Part shown: positions 7,984 through 17,500 of the stretch, in pieces
Layout: the number at the start of each line of letters is the position of its first letter
Position numbering within the stretch: the stretch's first letter is position 1
Origin: DAOTYH01 sp034435015
GTDB taxonomy: Bacteria > Chloroflexota > Anaerolineae > Aggregatilineales > UBA3940
Direction of reading: 5' to 3'
Length of the DNA stretch: 39,245 nt
NCBI GenBank assembly: GCA_034435015.1
Contig: DAOTYH010000055.1
Location: forward strand, 1 to 39,245
Translations under genes and position numbers: made by a program
Notes under the pieces: generated by a model
Databases searched by the model: none
What the model was told of the DNA's origin: nothing
What the model saw: only the letters and a program-made list of their open reading frames with translations

Positions 7984-9264
7984 ATGCGCAAAGCCATCAT
8001 CCGCAAACCGCGCCACATTGATCCGTTTAATGAACCAGCACGTGCCTTGAGCGTGCTGAATAAACCACTTTGGCAGTGGCAGCGCGACCTGCTGGCTCCC
8101 CACTGCGACAGCGAGATCGTGGTGGACGACTTCAGCGGCATCCCGCGCGATCAGGTTGAGACGCTGGTCTACAGCGAAAATCTGTGGTTTGACGAAGGCT
8201 TCCTGACGGCCTTCCTGCAGGAAGCCCGCCGGCGGGGGCGGCCTGCCCGTGCCGCTTTCCGCGCTGAGGACCCGGCCTTCCTGCAACAGGGCCTGCGGGC
8301 GCTGACTCGGTCTTATGAACAGCGCGGCGATCTTTTTTATGTGGACCTGTGGTACTTCCCCAACGGGCCAAGTGACCATGTTGAGCCGGTCATTATCTCC
8401 AGTGATGCCAGAGAGGTAGGGTATTACCACATACCGGGCTACATCACCGGCCAGAAAGGGGGGCTGGTGTGGTGGCTTCCCCGGCGGGCGGTGTGTGCGG
8501 TAGATACATGGGTACATCTCTTCTTTATTAACATAGTGTTCGGCATCTTTGCGCAGGCAAGCTGGTTTGAACAGCGTGCCTCTGATCCTTCGTTCAGGAT
8601 GCAGGCCAGATGGCGCGGGCTGATCGAGGGCAAGCCGCCGTCTGCCTCATCGGCTTATGTCAAGGTCGGGAAGAACTGTAGTATAGACCCCAGCACGATC
8701 TTTCAGGGGCCGGTGTTCATTGGGGACAATGTGACCATCGGGCCGGGCTGTGTGATCTCGCAGTGCATCATTGGCAAGAACGTCACGCTGGCGCACGGCA
8801 ACCACTTTCACATGAGCGTGCTGGCCGATAACTGCTTCTTCCCATGGGGGGCAAGTGCCTATTTCTCCGTCTTCATGGAAAACTCAACGGCTGGCCAGAA
8901 CAGCTCGATTGAGATGAGCGTGATCGGGCGCAACTCGTATATCGGCGCCGGGACGATCTTCACCGACTTCAACCTCCTGCCCATCCCCCTGCGCTCGCAG
9001 GTTAACTATCAGCTCGTTGAGATAGATATGCCGGTGCTGGGGGCTTGTGTCGGGCATAACTGCCGGCTGGGTGCGGGCTTGGTGATCTATCCGGCGCGGA
9101 TGATCGAGTCGGATGTCGTGCTGTTCACGTCGCCGACACGGCGGGTGATCATGAAGAACATCAGTTATGAAGAGAGTGATCACCATGCGACCCGTGCCGC
9201 CGACCTGCATCCGCGCTTGTATCCGCGTGAGCACGAACGCGAACAGGCAGGATCAGAGTGGTAG
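7984..9264 (+). CDS. Hexapeptide-repeat (left-handed beta-helix) protein, possible transferase
   Basis: 426 residues in two parts. Residues 1-~220 are a mixed alpha/beta domain that I do not firmly recognise; the DNLYF-like segment SENLWFDEGFL resembles nucleotidyltransferase-like N-terminal halves of GlmU-type proteins, but without their GXGXR signature. Residues ~220-400 show imperfect hexapeptide repeats (VKVGKNCSI, VFIGDNVTIGPGCVI, CIIGKNVTL, SVIGRNSYIGAG, ACVGHNCRLGAGL) that build a left-handed beta-helix, the fold of many acyl- and sugar-nucleotide transferases. It lies 57 nt upstream of an acyl-ACP reductase homolog, so an acyl or lipid substrate is an attractive idea. The reaction is not known. 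The ribosome site before the ATG is weak. Confidence 0.75.
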   Translation: MRKAIIRKPRHIDPFNEPARALSVLNKPLWQWQRDLLAPHCDSEIVVDDFSGIPRDQVETLVYSENLWFDEGFLTAFLQEARRRGRPARAAFRAEDPAFLQQGLRALTRSYEQRGDLFYVDLWYFPNGPSDHVEPVIISSDAREVGYYHIPGYITGQKGGLVWWLPRRAVCAVDTWVHLFFINIVFGIFAQASWFEQRASDPSFRMQARWRGLIEGKPPSASSAYVKVGKNCSIDPSTIFQGPVFIGDNVTIGPGCVISQCIIGKNVTLAHGNHFHMSVLADNCFFPWGASAYFSVFMENSTAGQNSSIEMSVIGRNSYIGAGTIFTDFNLLPIPLRSQVNYQLVEIDMPVLGACVGHNCRLGAGLVIYPARMIESDVVLFTSPTRRVIMKNISYEESDHHATRAADLHPRLYPREHEREQAGSEW

Positions 9265-9321
9265 GGGCCTGCAGGCCGTCTGGAGGGCTTCAGGGAGAGG
9301 GGATGAGGAGGATAGGGGCTG

Positions 9322-10422
9322 TTGGCAGAAGATACCTTTGCCTTCATCATCCACCCAATTGACCCAAAGGGTGATGTGTCTCGCAAGTATCCGCTGTTCG
9401 GCAGACTGCTCACCGAACAGCAAATTGATTTTCTGTGTACCTTCTGGCCGCCGGTCTATATCTCGCAGATCGAGGGAGTGCGGTCAGAAGCCGCCGGCAA
9501 AGAGCTGGTCGGGTGGTTCATTGCCGTCCCTTATACGCCCCGCCGAATGCTCCAGCTTCCTGAGCAGGCGGTTTACCGCAAGATTGTTCAGGCCGGGCAC
9601 ATGGCTGAGCGGCTGGGGGCGCGCATCATGGGGCTGGGCGCGTTTACCTCGGTGATCGGGGACGGCGGGGTTACTATTGCCCAGAGACTCGATCTGCCGG
9701 TTACTACGGGCGACGCTTACACAGTGGCCGTCGCCGCCCAGGCCATCCTGGAGGCAGGCCGCCTCATGGGTCTTGATCCATGGCAGGCAGTGACAGCAGT
9801 CGTGGGTGCGTCGGGGTCAATTGGTTCAACCTGTGCGCAGATTCTTGCGGATACGGTGGGTCAGCTTGTGCTGATTGGCCGGGACAGCCGGGCGCTGGAG
9901 GCCGTGCGCGAGCGGTGCGAGGGACATGCGGCGCAGGTTAGGACAAGCACAGATTTGAACGCCATGCGCGAAGCTGACCTCATCATGACGGTGACCAGCG
10001 CAGTCGGGGCTATCGTCGAGCCGCAGCATCTCAAAGCGGGTGCAGTGGTGCTGGACGTGTCCCGCCCGCGTGATGTGTCACGTGAGGTGGCGGCTCAGCG
10101 CCAGGATGTGCTGGTGGTTGAAGGCGGCATGGTCGAGGTGCCGGGCGAGGTGGACTTCCATTTCAACTTTGGCTTCCCGCCCGGAAAAGCCTATGCCTGC
10201 ATGGCAGAGACGATGGCGCTGGCACTAGAAGGGCGGTACGAGGATTACACCCTGGGGCATGACATCTCAGTTGAGCGGGTGAGAGAGATTGAGGCGATTG
10301 CCAGCCGGCACGGCTTCCGGCTGGCCGGACTGCGCAGTTTTGAGCGGGAGGTCACGCCGGCACAGATCGCGCGGGTGCGCGAGCTGGCCGAAGAGGCCCG
10401 ACGGCGACGGGGCAATGGTTGA
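9322..10422 (+). CDS. Long-chain acyl-ACP reductase homolog (AAR-like, COG5322 type)
   Basis: 366 residues. It aligns along its whole length with cyanobacterial acyl-ACP reductase as I remember that sequence. LGAFTSVI (105-112) corresponds to LGGFSSI and TTGDAYTVA (128-136) to TTGNTHTAY. The Rossmann loop GASGSIGS is at 162-169 and EGGMVE at 267-272. YACMAETMALALEG (291-304) matches the FACFAEAMLLEFEG region, so Cys293 matches the acyl-thioester cysteine. The known enzyme reduces fatty acyl-ACP to fatty aldehyde with NADPH. No aldehyde-deformylating oxygenase is nearby, so the product would be an aldehyde or alcohol, not an alkane. The TTG start is supported by GAGGAGG and AGGGG upstream. Substrate and physiological role are inferred; a related dehydrogenase activity is possible. 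Confidence 0.78.
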   Translation: MAEDTFAFIIHPIDPKGDVSRKYPLFGRLLTEQQIDFLCTFWPPVYISQIEGVRSEAAGKELVGWFIAVPYTPRRMLQLPEQAVYRKIVQAGHMAERLGARIMGLGAFTSVIGDGGVTIAQRLDLPVTTGDAYTVAVAAQAILEAGRLMGLDPWQAVTAVVGASGSIGSTCAQILADTVGQLVLIGRDSRALEAVRERCEGHAAQVRTSTDLNAMREADLIMTVTSAVGAIVEPQHLKAGAVVLDVSRPRDVSREVAAQRQDVLVVEGGMVEVPGEVDFHFNFGFPPGKAYACMAETMALALEGRYEDYTLGHDISVERVREIEAIASRHGFRLAGLRSFEREVTPAQIARVRELAEEARRRRGNG

Positions 10423-10509
10423 TGCTCTGCCGGGCAAGCCGCATTTTGCAGAGCAAGGCAGGGGGAATAGATGGCTGGCTGTGCGTCAGCCGCTAAATTG
10501 CTTTTCGAT

Positions 10510-10515
10510 TATAAT
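10510..10515 (+). promoter_or_regulatory. -10 element before REC-GGDEF gene
   Basis: A perfect TATAAT lies in an AT-rich island (CGATTATAATTACAATG) within otherwise GC-rich DNA. It would start a transcript near 10522, about 29 nt before the ATG at 10551. No convincing -35 hexamer was found at 16-18 nt spacing. Confidence 0.45.
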
Positions 10516-10550
10516 TACAATGTAAGTGACCGTGCTTGAGCGGAGGCAGA

Positions 10551-11453
10551 ATGTCCAAAGGCAGACTCTTGGTCATCGAAGATGATCATGATATTTCAAA
10601 TATGCTCAAAATCTACTTCACCGGTCAGGGATATGATATTGAGGTTGCCTCACGCGCCAGCGAGGGCCTCCGGATGACCCAACAGCAAATCCCTCAGCTC
10701 ATCGTGCTGGACATCATGCTCCCGGACATGGACGGTTACACGTTGTGTAAGTCGTTGCGTACCAACGCACGCACCAGGCACATCCCTATCATTTTCCTTA
10801 CTCAGAAGGATGAACGCAGTGACCGCATTGCCGGGCTGGAATTGGGCGCTGACGACTACATCACCAAGCCCTTCGACATCGAGGAACTGCGGTTGCGCAT
10901 AGCCAACGCCATCCGGGCGACCGAACGTATGGGGCTAACCGACCCGCGTTCGGGTCTTCCCAGCGGGCGGCTGATTGAGGACGCCTTGCGCGAGATGATC
11001 CGCCGTCCGGCATGGGCCTATCTCGATATGCGGGTAGATGGCTTTGAGCCGTTCCGTGATAAGTATGGATTCGTGGCGGGCGATGAGGTGCTCCGTTTTA
11101 CCGCCATGCTGATCAGTGAGGTGGTAGACGATAAAGGGACGCCGGAAGACTTCATCGGCCACGCCGGGGGCGATAACTTCGTTCTGATCACCAAACCCGA
11201 CAATGCCGCCGAGATCAAAAACACATTGGAACGCCGTTTTAATGAGGAAGTCAAGAGCCATTATTCATTTGTTGATCGTGAACAGGGCGGCATGAAGATT
11301 GACGATGGGAAGGGCGGCGAACGCCTGGTCAAGCTCATGACCCTGATTATTGGGATGGTGACCTCAGAGCGGGAGTTCTCGGACATCCGCGAGATCACAG
11401 AAGCGGCCGCTGAGGCACGCCGCAAGGCGGCTCAGCAGGCCGGCGCATCCTGA
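10551..11453 (+). CDS. Response regulator with degenerate GGDEF domain (REC-GGDNF)
   Basis: 300 residues. Residues 1-122 form a receiver domain with D11/D12, phospho-acceptor Asp54 (VLDIMLPDMDG), Thr84 and Lys106. Residues ~128-290 align with a diguanylate cyclase domain, starting at GLTDPRSGLPSGR, which corresponds to the LTGLPNR start. The catalytic signature is GGDNF at 206-210, so the acidic residue after GGD is Asn. Synthesis of c-di-GMP is therefore unlikely, and the domain may bind nucleotide or act as a partner module. I chose the ATG at 10551 because CGGAGG (10541-10546) precedes it; the longer TTG form (10536) lacks such a site. It lies 54 nt upstream of the giant kinase and is a probable phosphorylation partner. 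Confidence 0.88.
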   Translation: MSKGRLLVIEDDHDISNMLKIYFTGQGYDIEVASRASEGLRMTQQQIPQLIVLDIMLPDMDGYTLCKSLRTNARTRHIPIIFLTQKDERSDRIAGLELGADDYITKPFDIEELRLRIANAIRATERMGLTDPRSGLPSGRLIEDALREMIRRPAWAYLDMRVDGFEPFRDKYGFVAGDEVLRFTAMLISEVVDDKGTPEDFIGHAGGDNFVLITKPDNAAEIKNTLERRFNEEVKSHYSFVDREQGGMKIDDGKGGERLVKLMTLIIGMVTSEREFSDIREITEAAAEARRKAAQQAGAS

Positions 11454-11507
11454 GGTGAGGGTGAGTACCCGTCGTAGCCGCCGCTGGTAACATTAGGTGT
11501 GGTTACC

Positions 11508-14500
11508 ATGAATGCGTTAGTGTCTGTCGGTACAATCGTTTTGGTAATAGGCGTGCTGGTGATCGGGGCGGTCTTGCTCTCGGCACGTCTTGCCAACCGT
11601 CGGCGCAGGGAGCTTTTCGGCAGTGAAGAGCCTGTCATACCGGTCAATCTGGCTTCGGTCAATGACGCGGTCGTGGTTGCACGCATTGGCGGGCAGGTTG
11701 TATTTGCCAATGAGATAGCCCGTCAGTGGTTTGCGCTGGATCGGGCTGAGCCTGATCTGTGGCTGCTTGCCCAGAAGGTCCAGACGCCCGATGCCTTTCT
11801 GGAGCTGTTTGCGGCAGAGGGACAGGCTGACTTCGAGGCCGGCGGTCGGCGGGTCAAGGCATCATCGCATCGTGTGGCGGTAGGGGATACGGCGCAGTTT
11901 ATCGTGGTGATGCGGGAAGAGGAGCCTCTGCCGACCCTCAGCCGGGAGGAGCGCGGCTCGCCAAAGGCCCTGCGCACCCTGAGCGAGATCACGCAAGCCA
12001 TCAACGCCAGCCTTGAGCTGGATGCGACCCTCAACGCGACGCTGGAAGGCATCCGCCGCCTGATCGAGCATGACGCGGCCCAGATTTGCCTGTGGGATCA
12101 GGAGCGCGAGTGCCTGCGTCCAGTGGCACGCAGCGGCCCGGCGGAATATGTGGCGGCGGCCCGCCGTGAAGATCAGGAGTACACCATTGGGCACGGTTAC
12201 ACCGGCTGGGTGGCCCGTAAGCGGCAGGCCTTGTTTGTGCCGGATGTGCTGGATTTCACCGACACAGGCCCCCTCATTCGTCCTACTGACCCCCAGTACA
12301 GAAGTTATATCGGCTTGCCGTTGCATGTGCGTAACCGCTTCATCGGCACCATCGAGATCATGGCCGCACAGCCCGGCCACTTTGACCGTGATGATCAGGC
12401 TCTGCTGGGCCTGATCGCCGAACAGGCCGCCATTGCCATTGAGAATGCCCGCCGCTACAGCAGTCAGTCAGAGCGGGTAGCCGAGCTTTCAGGCGTGCAG
12501 AAGATCGCCGAGGCGATCAGCGTCCTGCAGGACCCGCAACAGCTCTTTGCCCAGCTTGGCCAGCGCGTAGCGGAGTTGATGGACACCGAGTTGGCAGGCG
12601 TCCTGCTGTTTGACCGTGATCAGGAGAAGCTGGTCGCCCAGAAGCCCTTCTATGGGATGGTGGATGCACTAGCCTCCCGCTACGCCGTTCGGCTGGAGCG
12701 CGGCAGTCCTGCCCGCAGTCTGTGGGAAGATGTGGCCTTCTGGCTCAGCAACAATGTTGAAGAAGACCATCTGATCCAAGAGATGGGGCTGTCTGAGCTG
12801 GCGGAGATGGCCGGCCTGCGCTCGACCGCTATGGCGGTGATGCGGGTTGGCGATGAGCGGATCGGTGTGCTTCAGGTAGGCAACAAGCGCGACGGCACAC
12901 CTTTCAACTTAGAGGACATCCGTCTGCTTCAGATTTACGCTGGTCAGGCGGCTATTATTGTGGAGAGCGCGCGTCTGTACCGCGAGGAGCAGAGCCGTGT
13001 GGCTGAACTGCACGGCCTCCAGCAGATCGCGCAGGCGATGAGCGCCTTCACCAACCCGGAGGAGCTGTACGCCCAACTGACTCAGCGCATCGCCGAGCTG
13101 ATGAAGGTAGACATCTGCGGGGTGCTGATCTTTGAACCGGAGCAGGAAAAGCTGGTCGCCCGTACCCCGTTCTATGGCGTCAGCGATGAGATCGCCCGCC
13201 GGTACAGCCTGTCTGTTGGGCGGCGCGGGCTGGCCCGCGATGTCTGGCGGGACTACGACCTGTTTGAGTCCAACAATGTCTTCGCCGACGAGAACATTGA
13301 TGCGCTGGGTCTGCGTGAGATCGCACGCAGTGCCGGCCTGCATACGCTCTTGTTTGCGCCGCTCAGCGCCGGAGGCCGCCGCTTCGGGCTGTTGCAGGTC
13401 TCGAACAAGAGCGACGGGACGGACTTCGATGACAACGACAAGCGTCTGCTGTCTATCTTCGCCGGGCAGGCCGCCGCACTGATTGATAACGCCCGTCTGT
13501 ATCAGGACACCGATGCCACCCTGCGCAAGCGCTCTGCCGAGCTTCGTTCGGTGTCGCGCATCAGCCGCGAGTTGAACGCCACGCTGGAGCTGGAACGCAT
13601 TCTGGAGGTGATCTCAGCGGAGGCCCTGCGGGCTGAAGGCGCACGGTGGGGAAATCTGGTCATGTTCGAATGGGATGAGACCAACACCCGTATCATCCCG
13701 ACCATGCGCTTTGGCACGGAACTGGGTGAAGAGGCCCGCATTCTGGAGCTGGCGGCGGCCCGAAGCGGCGATACGCTGGTCATTGACGACTTCGAGAAGG
13801 TCGCCCATTATCCCAGCCCCATCGCCGGGGCGCGTTCGGCTCTGCTTGTCCCGATCCACTTTGAGGGTAAGGTGGTCGGCGTGATCGGCCTGTACAGCGA
13901 TAAGCCGCGCGGGCTTGGCCCCAGCGCCGCCGAGTTTGTGCAGGCGCTCTCGTCTCAGGCCACTATTGCTGTGACCAACGCAACGCGCCATGCCGAGCAG
14001 GTTGAGCGCTCTGAGCTGTTGCGCCGCCGGGCCGAGCAGTTGACCCAGATTTTCGAGCTGGGCCGCATGTTCCGGGGGGACCAGTCCGTTGAGGAGAACC
14101 TGAACTCGGTGGCGCGGGCTATCTGCGAGTCGGCGGGCTTCAACCTTGCGCTGGTCAGTGCTCTGGACGAAAAGGCTGAGACCCTGCGCCACGTGGCGCA
14201 GTTTGGCCTGTCGGAGGAGGCTTACAGGCAGGCCTGCGGCAAAGAAATCGTGTGGCGTGATGTGCAGGTCTTCCTGGATGACAAGTTCCGTCAGGGCGGC
14301 TCGTACTTCATCCCGTGCGAGGAGAGCGCCAATCTGGTCCATGCGCTTGGCCTTGAGCCGAGGCCGCGTCCTGTCAACGACCGCAAACCCGGCCATTGGC
14401 AAAGCGGCGACCTGTTGTTGATCCCCCTCCGCTCGACGACCGATCAGGTCATGGGGGTGCTGAGCATTGACCAGCCGCGCAACGGGATGATCCCCACAGC

Positions 14501-17500
14501 CAACACCATCGAACTGCTGGAGATTTTTGCCAATCAGGCGGCTATTGTGATCGAGAACAGCCGCCTGTACCGCTCGGTGGAGGAGCGTGCGGAGGAGCTG
14601 AGCAAGAGCCTCGCCAGCCTTGAGAAGAGCTATGAGGAACTGGACAAACTCTCCCACGAGATGATCCGCAAGGACGCCGAACTCTCGCGTGCTAATGAAC
14701 TGCTCAACCTGCGTGCCCAGCGCCTGCTGGCTCTGCACCGCATCATGGAGAGCGTGGACACCAGCCGCAGTCCAGAGGCCGTCCTGAGGGATATTGCCGC
14801 CTCTGTGGTGGAGGAAATGGACGTTGACCAGTGCGTCATTGCGCTGGGCGGTGAGAAGCCTCAGATCGTGGCCGCTGAGGGGCGTCTGCCGAAGGGGCTT
14901 GATCTGGCGGGCCTGCTGGATGGACAGGACCCCATCTCTATGGCCCGGCGCACGAACAAGGCGGTCTTCTATACCCAGAACGGGGATGTCAAAGCCCGCA
15001 ATAACGGGTCAGCCCGGCTGGCAAAAGAGATCGGCGCTCAAACGCTGATGGCGCTCCCCATGAACCTGGGTGACTCGCAGAACGGCGTGCTGATGATCGG
15101 CAGTACACGCCGGGGAATCTCCTTCGGCGACGACGAGCGTGACCTGTTTGGCCTGCTTGCCAGCCAGATCGTGGTGGAGTATGAGAACGCCCGGCTGTAT
15201 CAGGCCGTTCAGAAGGAGGCCGCCACTGCCGCCGCCGAGCGTGACCGCCTGCAACAGCTTCACCTGATCACGACCGCCCTCCAGCAAACACGCGAGCTGA
15301 AAGACCGTCTGGCCGTTATCGCGCGTGGTATCCGTTCGGTGGGGTGGGGACGTGTGGCGGTCATGATGCTCGATCCAGAGATGAATGTGACCGATCTGGT
15401 CACGGCGGGCTACACGGCTGAGGAAGAAGAACAGCTCCGCAAGAGCCTGCTCCCCGGTGAAGTATGGCGGCGGCGTTTTGACGATCAGGAATTCATCTCC
15501 ATGCGGGTAGGGTCGTCCTACTTCTTGGCCTGCGGCCATCCATGGGTGATGAAGAACATTGAAGGGATGAGCGAGTCTGACTTTGACCCGGCGGCGGATC
15601 CCGCTCAGTGGCAACCCAAAGATCAGCTCTACGTGCCGATGTACGCCGGCACACAGATCATCGGGCTGATCAACCTGCGCGATCCGGTCAACGGCCTCAG
15701 GCCGACTGAGGCGAGCCTGCGTCCGCTGGAGCTGTTCGTCCAGCAGGCTTCTTCGGCACTGGAGAACATCCGCCTGTATCAGGAGACGGTTGAGTTACAG
15801 AGCTTCACTGAAGCGGTGTTACAGTCTATCCAGCAGGGAATTATCGTCACAGACAAGAAGGGCAAGGTCGAGTCGATCAACGCTTTCATGCGTGACCGGT
15901 TTGGCTGGAATGAAGAGTTGGTCGGCAAAGGGTTGTTTGAGAGCAGAGCCGACTTGCGTGAACTGGGTCTGGAGGATGATTTCAAGGCGGTTGCAGAGGG
16001 CGGAACGCCGGTTGAGCGCACCAATGTATCCTACAGGGTAGGGCAGGAAGTCCGCACGCTGAATATCTACCTCTATCCGCGCTATGACGAACAGCACAAC
16101 GTGACCGGCGTTGTCCTGCTGATGGAAGACATCACCCAGCGTGCCCGCCTGGAGGCTGACATTGCCCGGCGCGGGCGTCAGCTTGCCGCCCTGAGCGAAG
16201 TCTCTCGCACGATTACCGCCGCGCTGAGTGTGGAGGACGTGATCAGCAGTGCGCTCGATCAGGCCCGCACCGTCATTCCTTATGACCGCGTCACGCTGTG
16301 CCTGTTCGACCGTGAGGAAGAGAAGTTCTCTGTGGCAGGGGTGCGCGGCCATGAAGGAGGGAACATCCCCTCTTCCCAGAGGCCGCTGGAAGCTGAAGCC
16401 TCTCTGCTCAGCGAGATTGCCCGTGACAAACAGGCTGTCCTGATCGGGGATGTGCGCGGGGACAGCCGTCTGTCTGATGCGGAGAGCCGCACCTGCAGGA
16501 CATGGTTAGCCGCTCCGATGGTCAGCGGCGGCCTGCTGGTCGGCGTGATGATCTTTGAGCGCGATGAGGCTCATGCCTACGCCCCCGCTGACGGGCAGGT
16601 CGCGGCGGCTTTCGCCAATCAGGTGGCAGTAGCGATTGAGAATGCCCGCCTGTTTGAGGAAGCGGCGGATCGTGCCGCTGAACTGCACAGCCGTACCCGC
16701 CGCCTGACGCTGTTGAACCGCATCTCGTCTACGCTGGGGCGTTCACTTGACCAGAACAGCATCCTCCAGACAACGGTGGATGAACTGGCGCAGGCACTTG
16801 AAGCGCCGCAGGGCAGTGTGATCCTGTTTGACCGTGAGGCGGGCATTGGGCGGCTGATCTGCCAGTATCCTTCCAATCCGGACGGGTCGGTTGAGGAGCT
16901 GGTCGTCCCCTTCGATGACAATCCCGCGCTCCAGCGCCTGAACGAGACCAAACTGCCGGTAGTCATTGAAGATGTCAAGGCTGACCCGCTGTTTGCGGCC
17001 ATGCGCGAGCCGTTCAGCCGCCGCAAGGTCAAGTCTATCCTGTTGGTGCCCCTGATTGTGGGCAACATGCCGGCAGGCATGATCACGGTTGAGGAGACGG
17101 CCAAGAAACGGCACTTTGAGCCGGAGCAGGTTGAACTGGCACAAACCATCACCAATCAGGCGGCTGTGTCGGTTCAGAATGCGCAACTGTTTCAGGAAAC
17201 GGTCTCCCGTCAGCGCGAGTTGACGATCCTGTCTGAGGCAGGGCGTATTGCCGCCTCCTCGCTTGATCTGGACACGGTCGTGCGCAACGCGGCGGAGTAT
17301 TTCATTCGTGCGCTGGAGGTAGATGGCTGCACCATCGCCCTCCTGCAACAGGCTGAAGATGCGCTGATCACGTTGATTGATTATACGCCGGTGGACGGCG
17401 CCCGCCCCTTGAGCGAGTTTGACAACCGCTACAACCTGAGTCGTTACCCTGTTACGTCCAGCGCCATTGCTGAACGCGGCGTGGTGGTCCTTGATGCCTC

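Noticed and set aside
10536..10550. Longer TTG start for the REC-GGDNF protein
   Set aside because: The stretch contains the CGGAGG ribosome site for the ATG at 10551, so it is leader, not coding.
13614..14738. Long minus-strand ORF (374 codons) inside the giant kinase
   Set aside because: It is antisense to confidently assigned GAF domains, is full of rare-looking residue patterns, and shows no domain. High GC lengthens random antisense frames.
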